A DNA stretch of 61,664 nucleotides from Paenarthrobacter nicotinovorans (GTDB lineage: Bacteria > Actinomycetota > Actinomycetes > Actinomycetales > Micrococcaceae): assembly GCF_007670255.1 (NCBI RefSeq), contig NZ_SZVS01000016.1, positions 1-61,664 on the forward strand. The letters run 5' to 3'. This document shows positions 53,569 to 61,482 of the stretch, one piece after another. The notes beneath the pieces are model-generated. The model had not been told where the DNA came from. It did no database searches and saw nothing but the letters and a program-made list of their open reading frames with translations. Position 1 is the first letter of the stretch. Each line of letters starts with the position of its first letter. The position numbers and the translations under genes are program-made.

Positions 53569-54168
53569 ATGCTTGGCACCATCGCAGCCGCGGCAGCCAT
53601 GTTCGCCGCCACCAACATCGACGACATCGTTGTTTTGACCGTCCTGTTCCTGGCCTCAGCGAAAGGCCGCCCCCGCCCCTGGGAGATCATCGGAGGGCAA
53701 TACCTGGGATTCATCACCCTGGTCGCCATCAGCATCCTGGCCGCCCTTGGGCTGACTCTTGTCCCGGACGAATGGGTGGGCTGGCTCGGCCTGGTCCCTC
53801 TGGGGATCGGCGTTATCGGCCTGATCCGTTTCCTGCGCCAACGCGGGGAAGAAGAGGAAGAAGGTGCCATCAACGCGGTCGGCCTGCTCAGCGTCGCCGG
53901 TATCACCATCGCCAACGGCGCGGACAACATCGCCATCTACACCCCGATTTTCCGGACCATGGCGCCGCAGGACACTGTGGTAACCATCGTGGTATTCCTG
54001 ATCCTGGTCGCCGTGTGGTGCGCAGTGGGACGCGTTGTGGGAACGCACCCGAAGGTCACCGAAACCCTCGAAAGGGTCGAACACTGGCTGGTCCCTGCGG
54101 TGTTCATCGGGTTGGGACTGTTCATACTCCTCAGCTCCGGTGTCCTGCCCCGGCTGTTCAGCGCTTAA
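53569..54168 (+). CDS. cadD: CadD-family cadmium resistance transporter
   Basis: 199 residues, five to six membrane helices. It starts with the typical MFAATNIDDIVVLTVLF and has the internal repeat GITIANGADNIAIYTP, both with the buried Asp residues of this family, separated by an acidic cytoplasmic loop (EEEEE). CadD gives Cd tolerance, probably by efflux. AGAGGT lies before the ATG. It follows ccdA by 50 bp and is probably in the same operon. Confidence 0.88.
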   Translation: MLGTIAAAAAMFAATNIDDIVVLTVLFLASAKGRPRPWEIIGGQYLGFITLVAISILAALGLTLVPDEWVGWLGLVPLGIGVIGLIRFLRQRGEEEEEGAINAVGLLSVAGITIANGADNIAIYTPIFRTMAPQDTVVTIVVFLILVAVWCAVGRVVGTHPKVTETLERVEHWLVPAVFIGLGLFILLSSGVLPRLFSA

Positions 54169-54213
54169 GCAGCAACGAGCCGGGACGAAACCGTACCAGG
54201 GCCAGGAGGAATC

Positions 54214-54309
54214 ATGAAGGATGCACCGTTCGGGCTGTTGCTCGACGCCCCGGCTGAAACAAGGCAGCGCCGCCTGCAACACCAATGGGAGCGGCTGGCA
54301 GAGATGTGA
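54214..54309 (+). CDS. Possible 31-residue protein with strong ribosome site
   Basis: AGGAGGAATC directly precedes the ATG at 54214; the frame ends at TGA 54307-54309. The peptide starts KDAPFGLLLDAPAETRQRR and is Arg/Gln-rich. It may be a real small gene or the start of a gene now lost, since the DNA just behind it is a decayed CDF exporter. Confidence 0.4.
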   Translation: MKDAPFGLLLDAPAETRQRRLQHQWERLAEM

Positions 54310-54337
54310 CGACGCACGGACCTGTTCCCCGTATATC

Positions 54338-54546
54338 GACCTGCATGCCTCCCTTGACGCTTCGGGAACCCTGTTCTCTCCGCCCACGTGACCGGGCAGG
54401 ACCACAGCATGCCCGACGGACGTTCGGCCACCATCCTCGCGGACCTGCAGGCCTGCGTCGCCGAACACTTCGACGTGGCCATCGAGCATTCAACCTTCCA
54501 GATCGAACCCGCCGCCCACCGCGACCAGGAAAGCATCCACCACTGA
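54338..54546 (+). pseudogene. Remnant of a cation diffusion facilitator (CDF) exporter
   Basis: Only the C-terminal cytoplasmic domain is left. DLHA is readable at 54338 in one frame. After a frameshift near 54370 the next frame gives LSAHV, then FDVAIEHSTFQIEP and a His-rich end (ESIHH), which are hallmarks of the CDF C-terminal metal-binding domain. The membrane part is absent. The stop overlaps the start of the DsbA-like gene (TGATG), so a coupled CDF gene was once there. Confidence 0.65.
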
Positions 54547-55238
54547 TGACACAAGCACCACCAAAACCCCGCCCGGCCGTCGACACCGCCAAAAAAGTCC
54601 GCATCATCGTATGGATCTTGATCGGCGCCGTCGTGGCCGCCGGGGCCATCTGGTTCGCCGTCTTCACGGCAACCAAACCAACCCCCAGCACAGCGGCACC
54701 CGTTGGCGGGGGACAGCTCGTCCGGGAGGACAGCCACCGCATCACCACCCCCGCCACCGAGAAGGCCCAGCTCGTGGAATTCCTGGACTTCGAATGCGAA
54801 TCCTGCCGCGCCGCCTACCCGCTTGTGGAGGAACTGAAAAAGGAATACGGGGACCGGATCACCATCATCCACCGCTACTTCCCGCTGCCCGGGCACCGGA
54901 ATTCCGGCACCGCGGCGCTGGCCGTGGAAGCCGCGGCCCAGCAAGGCAAATACGAACAGATGGTCGCCAAAATGTTCCAAACCCAACCCGAATGGGGCGA
55001 AAAGCAAGACTCCCAGGCCGCCCTGTTCCGCAACTACGCCCAAGACCTCGGCCTGGACGTGGCCCGCTACGACGCGGCAGTCGCGGACGAGAAAACCAAG
55101 GAACGCATCCGGCAGGACGTCACCGACGGCACCGCCCTCGGCGTCACCGGCACGCCCACGTTCTTCCTCAACGGCAAGAAACTCACGCTGAACACCGAAG
55201 AGCAATTCCGCCAGCTCCTCGACGACGCCGCAAAATAA
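54546..55238 (+). CDS. DsbA-like membrane-anchored thiol oxidase
   Basis: 230 residues from the ATG at 54546. One N-terminal membrane helix (about 18-42), a Pro/Thr linker, then a DsbA-type thioredoxin fold with C84-E-S-C87 in DFECESC and the cis-Pro loop VTGTPTFFLNG. It should introduce disulfides into secreted proteins and be reoxidised by a VKOR, which is encoded at 41386. The start overlaps the CDF remnant. Confidence 0.88.
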   Translation: MTQAPPKPRPAVDTAKKVRIIVWILIGAVVAAGAIWFAVFTATKPTPSTAAPVGGGQLVREDSHRITTPATEKAQLVEFLDFECESCRAAYPLVEELKKEYGDRITIIHRYFPLPGHRNSGTAALAVEAAAQQGKYEQMVAKMFQTQPEWGEKQDSQAALFRNYAQDLGLDVARYDAAVADEKTKERIRQDVTDGTALGVTGTPTFFLNGKKLTLNTEEQFRQLLDDAAK

Positions 55239-55257
55239 CCCCCGTACTGGAGCTACT

Positions 55258-55872
55258 ATGTCCCTCCCCGCCACGCCCACCAGCAACTCCGGTCGCCGGA
55301 TCCGCCTGGCCCTTGCCCTCGCAGCCGCAGCATTGTTTCCGTTTCTCGCCGTAGCACCGGCCCAGGCCCATGACTCCCTGACCTCCACTACACCAGCGAA
55401 AGACACCACGGTCACAACCGCGCCGTCCAGGGTCTCCCTGACCCTGTCCGAGCCGCCGACCGACTCAGCGTCCTTGAACACGTCCGTCATCAAGGTCACC
55501 GACAGCACCGGGGCAACGATCAGCGACGGTAAGGTCACCGTCTCCGGAGCAACCCTCTCCACAACCGTGACCAAGGGCGCGAACGGGCCCTACACAGTTC
55601 TCTGGCGGGCGGTCTCCTCCGACGGTCACCCCGTCGAAGGAAGCTACTCCTTCACCGTCCAGGACCCCACCCCCGTTGCCGCAGCCACACCGCAAGCGAG
55701 CCAACCGGCAGCCTCGGCCACGCAGACGCAGGCCACACAGCCAGCCGCTGCTGACAGCGCCCGCCCCGATGACAGCAACGGCCCAATAGTCGCGGCCCTG
55801 GCCGCCGCCGTGGTCCTGATCGTTGCCGCCGGGTTCTTCTTTTCCCAAAAGTCCCGCCGGAACGAACGATAA
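55258..55872 (+). CDS. copC: CopC-like copper-binding protein with membrane tail
   Basis: 204 residues. The signal peptide ends AQA so that mature protein begins with His, the classic N-terminal Cu(II) ligand. A CopC beta-barrel (about 38-135) has the VSLTLSEPP and SSDGHPVEGSYSFTV motifs, including the conserved Asp-x-His. An Ala/Gln/Thr linker and a C-terminal membrane helix (about 178-198) with a basic end follow. It binds or delivers copper at the outer surface. No CopD is fused or adjacent. Confidence 0.9.
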   Translation: MSLPATPTSNSGRRIRLALALAAAALFPFLAVAPAQAHDSLTSTTPAKDTTVTTAPSRVSLTLSEPPTDSASLNTSVIKVTDSTGATISDGKVTVSGATLSTTVTKGANGPYTVLWRAVSSDGHPVEGSYSFTVQDPTPVAAATPQASQPAASATQTQATQPAAADSARPDDSNGPIVAALAAAVVLIVAAGFFFSQKSRRNER

Positions 55873-55881
55873 GGAATGACC

Positions 55882-56262
55882 ATGAGCACTGATCATCCCG
55901 ACCGCAAGGCCCCGGACCCTACGACCGCACATGATGGGAGGTATGCCCCCGTGAACATTGACGTGTTCCACATCGATGACTGCCCCAACACGATGATCAC
56001 CCTAAAACACGTGGAAGATGCCCTATCCGCCCTGGGCCGATCAGACATTCCTGTCCAGCTGCGACTGATCGTGTCCCCAGCTGACACAGCCGGAACCTGC
56101 TTCGCCGGGTCACCCACGATCGCAGCAAACGGAACCGACATCTTCCCCGACGGGAGACCCGCCAGTGAACTCAGCTGCCGGGTCTATCAAACACCAGACG
56201 GACTCTCCGGAGCCCCGACCACCAACCAGATCATTGAGATGCTGAGGCATCATGACATCTGA
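55882..56262 (+). CDS. Thioredoxin-like protein of metal islands
   Basis: 126 residues from the ATG at 55882 (AAGGA six bases upstream); an ATG at 55876 is too close to that site and a GTG (VNIDVFHIDDC) is possible. The fold starts with a strand VNIDVFHIDDCPN and includes FAGSPTIAANGTDIF, which looks like the cis-Pro loop. Only one Cys of the usual CxxC stands at the expected place (DDCPNT). Related small proteins accompany merB and other actinobacterial metal genes. It may bind thiols or metals in the cytoplasm. Confidence 0.65.
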   Translation: MSTDHPDRKAPDPTTAHDGRYAPVNIDVFHIDDCPNTMITLKHVEDALSALGRSDIPVQLRLIVSPADTAGTCFAGSPTIAANGTDIFPDGRPASELSCRVYQTPDGLSGAPTTNQIIEMLRHHDI

Positions 56263-56395
56263 CCCGGAATTCCGATGCTCCTGCTGCGGCCGATCCCTGA
56301 AGCGGGAGAAACTTCACGCCCTCGGAGCCGAACCTGCATATATCTGCCGCAGATGTGCGTTCTGGGTTGCCTTGCGCCCACCGATGTCGAGCTGA
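56252..56395 (+). CDS. 47-residue zinc-ribbon-like protein
   Basis: ATG at 56252 overlaps the end of the preceding gene in another frame; TGA at 56393-56395. It has two Cys knuckles: CSCC near residue 9 and CRRC near residue 33, with basic residues between, as in small zinc ribbons. The overlap suggests translational coupling. No stronger evidence. Confidence 0.45.
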   Translation: MTSDPEFRCSCCGRSLKREKLHALGAEPAYICRRCAFWVALRPPMSS

Positions 56396-56499
56396 GCACG
56401 ACACCAGTCCCTCGAAATCACACACCGCCCACCGTTAAAGATCCGTCTTCAACGGTGAAAACAGCGGAAATACACGGCGCGTTGCCGGAACTACCGGAT

Positions 56500-56791
56500 A
56501 ACCCCGCCGAGGGCTACTACCAATGACAGAAGACCGAGGACGGGAAGAAGATCCCCAACTACCTCTTCTCCGAAAGCCGCTCCTGCTGGGCTTCGCCGGC
56601 CTGTACGAGTTCTTGCCGGACCCGGCCCTGCCCGAGGACGACCCCGAACGGTGGCTCCTGTCCTGCGCCGTCCTCACCACAACCACGCAGGACGCCCTGG
56701 ACACGTCCATGATCGGCCCCCGGTCATCATCCCGAAAGACCGGCTCGCCGAATGGCTCGACCCGGACCGGACCGACAAGAACGACGTCCAT
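56500..56791 (+). pseudogene. SRAP/YedK (SOS-associated peptidase) fragment
   Basis: Pieces of an SRAP protein can be read in three frames. NPAEGYYQ then a TGA at 56524 where Trp (TGG) is expected; TEDGKKIPNYLF in that same frame; PLLLGFAGLYEF...WLLSCAVLTT after a frameshift; and GHVHDRPPVIIPKDRLAEWLDP after a second shift near 56697. The part with the catalytic N-terminal Cys is missing, and homology stops near 56791. The gene is dead. Confidence 0.75.
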
Positions 56792-56903
56792 ATTTGGTCT
56801 GGATTGCCAAGAATGTTCCCGTATGGGAATTGAGATTGCATTTCTGAGTGTTTTCAAGAAGCCCCGATTGGGATTATGCTTTACATACCTCAACGTCCTT
56901 TGA

Positions 56904-57646
56904 GGCATGAGCGCCCCTCACATTTATAGGGGGCCTGGCTGAAAGGAGGTGGGCTGATCTGCAGAAATGTCAATCAGGAGCTGGCTAAAACGCGAGCAAC
57001 CGTGCGACGCCTTGATTTGCTTAGGAAGGCACTCGGCGTCTGCACGGCTGCGGTTGTACTCGCTAGCGCAGTGAAAGACTTGATCGGCTAAGCCCATCAA
57101 GAGCGTGGTGGTCCAGTTGGAGCTGGGCCGCCACGCGGTCTTTCATCCACAAGAACCGCTCTACAGTAAGACTGTTCACACTCTCACGTGGCTACGCTGT
57201 ACTCCTATACAGTATCGCAATCCTGTAATCGTGTAATCAATTTTTACCAGAAAAAATAATCACAGTGCCACATGATTAGGCATCCAGTTACGCCACTCAA
57301 AATTTTCCCGGCACTCAATAACGTGAGACAAAACTTTTTCCGTCTCTCACAAGTTGAGCTTTCATAGTGTACGGAGAATTGGCGTCGTGACTTAGCAGCT
57401 TCAAAAATCCTGACGATCCTCACCGGCAGCTAACCCGATGAAATAATAATCTTGCCTTCCACCATTCCGACGGAGTTACGGCGCCCCATTGGGGTAATCC
57501 CAAGCGAGAGGACGAGCACCGTCGAAACGTCGGCTCATCAATTACGCCCTGAAGCGGATAAGCCGCGACGGAAGGGGCAGCCTTCAGGACCAAGCCCCCG
57601 CCTCTCCAGCTCCACGGCCGCGCGGTGAAGCCCTAAAAGGCCAGCG
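56904..57646. other. Gene-poor region with AT-rich core
   Basis: No convincing gene. A short frame from CTG 56954 to TAA 57091 (45 codons) is preceded by GGAGG but lacks a normal start codon. A hairpin (CGTGGTGG 57104-57111 with CCGCCACG 57128-57135) follows it. From about 57180 to 57460 the DNA is clearly more AT-rich than anywhere else and holds a dyad GTGAGA/TCTCAC (57323-57350). From 57470 to 57600 small pairings suggest structure, but I recognise no RNA family. Confidence 0.5.
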
Positions 57647-57952
57647 CTACCGGTCCTGTTCCCGACGCTCCGGAATGGATTCTTCCGCATGCTGAGCCTC
57701 TTTGACGAGAACTGTCATGGCACGGACGGACTCAGCGTCATCTTGCCAGCGGCTCCCGTCACGGCTGCAGGCATGAAAGGACTTTAGGCCAGCCTCTTCG
57801 GCAACGCGAAGGAACTCAACCCGGGCCACCTCGAGGTCCGCCATCTGCTCACGGGTCAGCGGCTCAGGTGCCCGGGCTTGGACAGGGGCCGGTGCAGGGG
57901 AACGCGTTGATGACGATGTGGCGCGCCTGGTGAAAAGGCTTCTTAGTCCCAC
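57647..57952 (-). CDS. Uncharacterised 101-residue protein
   Basis: From a GTG at 57952 with AGGAAG nine bases upstream; the frame runs on to 58162 but the extra residues look artificial. A basic start (LRSLFTRRATSSS), a Pro/Ala linker, then a helix LTREQMADLEVARVEFLRVAEEAGLKSFHACSRDG and WQDDAESVRAMTVLVKE. Similar short proteins of unknown role seem common in Arthrobacter. No catalytic motif. Confidence 0.5.
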   Translation of the reverse strand: MGLRSLFTRRATSSSTRSPAPAPVQARAPEPLTREQMADLEVARVEFLRVAEEAGLKSFHACSRDGSRWQDDAESVRAMTVLVKEAQHAEESIPERREQDR

Positions 57953-58218
57953 AGTCGATGTCTTCCTATCCAAGAGGTCGTCCCGCCGGCAACATGGGGG
58001 CGCCTCCGGCGAGACGTTTCCACCGTACCAACCTGCGCGGCACCGCAAGAGGATGCCGGTTCCCTGGCTTTTCGGGACCCAGAACGGGCGTCCTCTCCGC
58101 TTCGCTCCGTGGCCGGCTGTTGGGTGCTGCCGGTTAGTCGCAGGGCTCCTGCCCGTCATCACCTGTCGTGTCTACGACGATGCTCCTATAGTCGTCAAAA
58201 TTGGCGTAGCGGTCGGCG
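57953..58218. other. Intergenic region between DUF305 gene and small gene
   Basis: No gene supported. Near 58166-58197 the sequence has repeated GTCGT/ACGAC elements (TCGTGTCTACGA dyad), which might be an operator or promoter for the gene at 57647-57952. Confidence 0.4.
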
Positions 58219-58812
58219 TCAGTCTGACTTGTACCTTTCGAGGATCGCCTTCATCTGTGTGATTTCTTCTTGCTGAGATTTCACGATGGAGTCGCAGAGG
58301 GTGATGATTTCCGGGTCGGTGATGTTCGATTCCTCGCAGACGAGCAGTGCCCGGGAATGATGGGGGATCATGGATTTGAGGAACTGTTCGTTGCCGACGA
58401 AGGTTTCTGTGCGGCCCAGTGCGAACACGGCGCCGAAGAGCACGGCGAAACCGACCAGCATAGCGACGTTGGCTTTTCTGTTCTTGAACATGGACCACAT
58501 GCCGATGATCATGACGATGGCCATGGCGGAGACCATCAGCAGCGCCATCCAAAAGTTGCTCAGGTTGAAGTAGAAGTGGTCGATTGAGCGGATCATTGAC
58601 ATCGACAGGACCCACATCAACGCCAGGCTGATCAGCAGTATCAGGGCGAATTTGAGATACATCCTGGATGAGTGGTGACCGCTTTTGTCGTTTCCGGCGC
58701 GTGGGCCGCTGTTGTGAGTTTCTGATTCTCGGTGTTGGTGGCTGGGTTGCTGCTGCTCGTGCCCGGCGGCGCTAACGCGAGGGGAGTCTGGCTGGTTTTG
58801 CGGGGTACTCAT
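58219..58812 (-). CDS. DUF305 membrane protein
   Basis: 197 residues from the ATG at 58812 (AAGGAA six bases upstream). A His/Gln-rich N-terminal 50 residues, three membrane helices (about 58-78, 92-112, 120-140), then the DUF305 four-helix region on the far side: FLKSMIPHHSRALLVCEES and ITLCDSIVKSQQEEITQMKAILERY. The HH and Met/Cys residues are potential copper ligands. Such proteins are frequent in copper and silver resistance loci. It lies 80 bp after the Csp-like gene and probably shares its transcript. Confidence 0.85.
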   Translation of the reverse strand: MSTPQNQPDSPRVSAAGHEQQQPSHQHRESETHNSGPRAGNDKSGHHSSRMYLKFALILLISLALMWVLSMSMIRSIDHFYFNLSNFWMALLMVSAMAIVMIIGMWSMFKNRKANVAMLVGFAVLFGAVFALGRTETFVGNEQFLKSMIPHHSRALLVCEESNITDPEIITLCDSIVKSQQEEITQMKAILERYKSD

Positions 58813-58891
58813 GTGAGTTTCCTTCATGTGCGTGGCCCCTTCCCTACACAAATCCGGGGCGGGAAGGGGCGCCAAGGCGTAGGCGGGGCGA

Positions 58892-59302
58892 CTAGCCCAG
58901 CGAGGAGAGTAGTTCGTGGCACGCTGTTTCACAGCGGCGGCAGGCTTCGGCGCAGATCTTGCAGTGCTCATGCATTTGGGCGTGGCGTTCACATTCATCC
59001 GCGCATGCCTTGCAGGCGGTGCGGCATGCTTCCAGGACTGCCCGGGTGATGTTGGCGTCATACCCGGTGTGCCGGGACAGGACGTTGCCTGTTGTCGTGC
59101 AGATATCGGCGCAGTCGATATTGGTGCGAACACATTTGGTCAGCTCGGCAACCATGTCTTCACTGAGGCAGGCATCGGCGCAGGCCGTGCAGGTCTGTGC
59201 GCATTCGAAGCATGCCTGGATGCACTCGGCGAGTTTTTCCTTGTCCACGCCGCCCAGGTCCTTGGGGTAGGTTGCGAGCATGGCGGTCACGTGATGCGTC
59301 AT
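58892..59302 (-). CDS. Csp-like four-helix-bundle copper storage protein
   Basis: 136 residues with about 18 Cys arranged as repeated CxxC/CxxxC on helices (ECIQACFECAQTCTAC, CRTACKACADEC, CKICAEACRRC) plus several His. This is the DUF326/Csp pattern: a tetrameric helical bundle that stores many Cu(I) ions in its core. There is no signal peptide, so it is the cytosolic Csp3-like kind. AGGGAG precedes the ATG. It is next to DUF305. Confidence 0.92.
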   Translation of the reverse strand: MTHHVTAMLATYPKDLGGVDKEKLAECIQACFECAQTCTACADACLSEDMVAELTKCVRTNIDCADICTTTGNVLSRHTGYDANITRAVLEACRTACKACADECERHAQMHEHCKICAEACRRCETACHELLSSLG

Positions 59303-59447
59303 TGTCTTATCTCCCTGTATAGATACAGCAGGCCGTTACCACTGCTGTGTAGCGATTTGTCGGGTCTTGCTTGGGGCGGCCCCGGGTTTCTTCAGCCGGC
59401 TACACACCGCTGATTGGGTCATGTTCGGGTCATCGCTGTAGGGGGAT

Positions 59448-59864
59448 TTACGTCCTGCTGATCGATAGGACCGTCAAAGACGGTCTGAGGTGATCGAGTC
59501 GTTCCAAGGCCGGGTCAAACCAGCCAGGCGGGACGTGACTCGGCTGAGGTTCCCTCGCTTCGATCGGTGCAGAAGCCGCGGCCACGTTCTCGGGCAGAAG
59601 TCGGAGGGGCTGGGCAATCACCGCTTCGGTCCCGTGCTGATCGCTGCAGCAGGCACGCTGCGGCTCCGGCAGGTCAGATGGTGCGGTGACAGCCTTTGCC
59701 GTTGAAGCAGTGTCTTGAGCTGAAGTGGTGAGTTGATGGGCCTCGACGACGGCGGTGATCGTCTGAGAGGAACTCATTCCCATGGCCTTTGGGTGCTCCA
59801 TCAACATGCAAAGCGCCGCGCAAAGGCTGAACGAGAAGACCAGCAACAGCACCACGATCAGCAC
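59448..59864 (-). CDS. Second secreted DUF6153-like protein
   Basis: 138 residues from a GTG at 59864. A membrane/signal segment (LIVVLLLVFSFSLCAALCMLM) opens directly at the start; the true start could be further upstream but no good codon is present. A His/Met stretch and a Cys pair (RACCSDQHG) follow. It ends LDHLRPSLTVLSISRT, like the tail of the protein at 39934-40323. The two copies stand at opposite ends of the metal island. A GACCGTC/GACGGTC hairpin (59469-59485) falls near its 3' end. Confidence 0.5.
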   Translation of the reverse strand: MLIVVLLLVFSFSLCAALCMLMEHPKAMGMSSSQTITAVVEAHQLTTSAQDTASTAKAVTAPSDLPEPQRACCSDQHGTEAVIAQPLRLLPENVAAASAPIEAREPQPSHVPPGWFDPALERLDHLRPSLTVLSISRT

Positions 59865-60038
59865 CCCGCACAGCGTTCGTGTGCCGGGGTGAGTGCTGAC
59901 AGCTGCTGATGCTGAAATAGATCATCCCTCCGGTCCTGCCGGTCTAAAGTCTCCTTCAACCCTAGTGAATGATCAGCATACTTACCAGTGTTGAGGGTGT
60001 TTCGGCAGGCTGTTCCGCTACTGGTTCGTCTGGTTGTT

Positions 60039-61265
60039 TTAGACGTTCGGCGCTGCAGATTGGTCCATTAGCCATTGCCGGTAGGTTTCTGCCAGGTCAT
60101 CCTTCCGGATGTGCCCGCGTTCCAGTCGCGAAATGATGGAAACCCATTGGCCGAGTTCGCCGGCCACGGTCGTGATGGTGATCCCGAGTTCAGTCCGCAT
60201 TTGGCGGAGGTCGGAGTTGTCGGGCGCCGGTCGGGGGTTGGTGATCTGGCGGTAAATTTCGCGTGCTGCGTAGCGTTTGAGGCAGCGCATTATTTCGCGC
60301 TTCCCTTTACCCTCAGCGGTACGTTTGGCCACGTAGTCCTTGGTCCGTTGGCAGGAGGCCATGCGAACCAGGACTACCTGATGCAAGGCGTTGTTGGCGC
60401 TGCGGTCGCCGCCTCTGCTGAGCCGGTGACGTGTGGTCTTTCCTGATGACGCCGGTACGGGCGCGACCCCGGCGAGTGACGCGAATTGGGCTTCGTTCCG
60501 CAGGCGGTCCGGGTTGTCTCCAACGGTGATTAGCAGCTGGCTGGCGACCTCGGTCCCGACTCCTGGGAGATCGCAGAGCATCGGAGCGTAGCTGTCGAGG
60601 ATTTCCTTGAGTGCGGCGTCCGCAGCGTCGATTTCTGCTCCCAGCGCTTGGCAGCGGGCCGCCAACGTTTTCAGGGTCAGTAGGGTCACGTACTCGGGGT
60701 CAGCTAGGTGTCCCGAAGGCCTGGTTCGGTGTAACGCGGCGATCAAGGCGGCAGTGGGGAGCTCCCGATACTTGGCCCTGATTTTGTTCGGGGACGATAC
60801 GAGGAGTGCCTTGATCTGGTTGATGGCCGCGGTCCGTGCCTTGAGGGCTGATGCCCGCCCGGAACGTAGGATGCGCAGGCATTCGACGGGGCCGTCCTTG
60901 GCCTTCGGGATCGCCTTCGTCCGTCCCTCGAGTACCGACTTGGCGGCCTGGTAGGCATCCAGTGGGTCGGACTTTCCCTTGAGTCGCCGGGCGGCCCTGT
61001 TCGGGCGGTTTACCTCCAGCACGGTGAGCCCTTCACCCCGAAGGGTCCTGGCGAGCTCGGCGCCGTAGGATCCTGTTCCTTCGACCCCAACGGCGATGAC
61101 CGTGCCGTAGGAGGTGATGAAGTCGAGGATTTTCCGGTATCCGGATCCCACGGCGAGGAATTCCTTGTCCGCGAGGGGTTTGCCGTGTTCGTTGATGACG
61201 GCCACGTGGTGCGTGTCGGCGTGGGTGTCGATACCCGCAATGACTTTCGTTGGTTCGCTTGCCAA
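60039..61265 (-). CDS. IS110-family transposase with C-terminal HTH
   Basis: 408 residues. N-terminal RuvC-like DEDD domain: AGIDTHADTH (Asp13), VEGTGSYG (Glu near 60) and the KSDPLDAYQAA Asp pair near 100. A coiled middle is followed by the IS116/IS110/IS902 domain (about 215-320) with DLPGVGTEVASQLL and the Ser-bearing RLSRGGDRSANNALHQ region. The last 50 residues (LRQMRTELGITITTVAGELGQWVSIISRLERGH) look like an XRE-type helix-turn-helix, an addition not present in the shortest members. It appears intact. Confidence 0.93.
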   Translation of the reverse strand: MASEPTKVIAGIDTHADTHHVAVINEHGKPLADKEFLAVGSGYRKILDFITSYGTVIAVGVEGTGSYGAELARTLRGEGLTVLEVNRPNRAARRLKGKSDPLDAYQAAKSVLEGRTKAIPKAKDGPVECLRILRSGRASALKARTAAINQIKALLVSSPNKIRAKYRELPTAALIAALHRTRPSGHLADPEYVTLLTLKTLAARCQALGAEIDAADAALKEILDSYAPMLCDLPGVGTEVASQLLITVGDNPDRLRNEAQFASLAGVAPVPASSGKTTRHRLSRGGDRSANNALHQVVLVRMASCQRTKDYVAKRTAEGKGKREIMRCLKRYAAREIYRQITNPRPAPDNSDLRQMRTELGITITTVAGELGQWVSIISRLERGHIRKDDLAETYRQWLMDQSAAPNV

Positions 61266-61402
61266 GATGGAAATTGCCCCTCAGTCGCGTCGAATGCTGA
61301 TTGATCGGGCGCGGTCCAGGTGGGCAGACAAAACGGTAATGGGACTGGTCGTATCAGGCTCCTATGAGGTCATGCCCGCCTGGCTCGACACCCTTTGACG
61401 GA

Positions 61403-61482
61403 CCTTGAGCCGGCTGACAGATCGTCGGAAAGACAGTGCCGGCAGGCACGTCAGTTTTTGGGTGGGCCACGCCGGCTCAAGG
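61403..61482 (-). ncRNA. Structured 5' region of the IS110 element, bridge RNA candidate
   Basis: A perfect 12-bp stem (CCTTGAGCCGGC 61403-61414, GCCGGCTCAAGG 61471-61482) encloses 56 bases with an inner GTGCC/GGCAC hairpin near 61436-61449. It lies upstream of the transposase start, the place where IS110-group elements encode the bridge RNA that pairs with target and donor DNA. The RNA would probably extend towards 61270. Strand is assumed from the transposase direction. Confidence 0.45.

Larger units (their letters stand above)
60039..61482 (-). mobile_element. IS110-family insertion sequence (limits approximate)
   Basis: Holds the transposase gene and the long structured 5' non-coding part. 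IS110 elements lack long terminal repeats, so exact ends cannot be set from sequence alone. The right side extends at least to the stem at 61403-61482; the left end lies between about 59950 and 60039. Confidence 0.7.

Noticed and set aside
56275..56526. 83-codon plus-strand frame before the SRAP fragment
   Set aside because: Its end reads NPAEGYYQ and then stops at a TGA that replaces a conserved Trp codon of SRAP. It is part of the pseudogene plus unrelated sequence.
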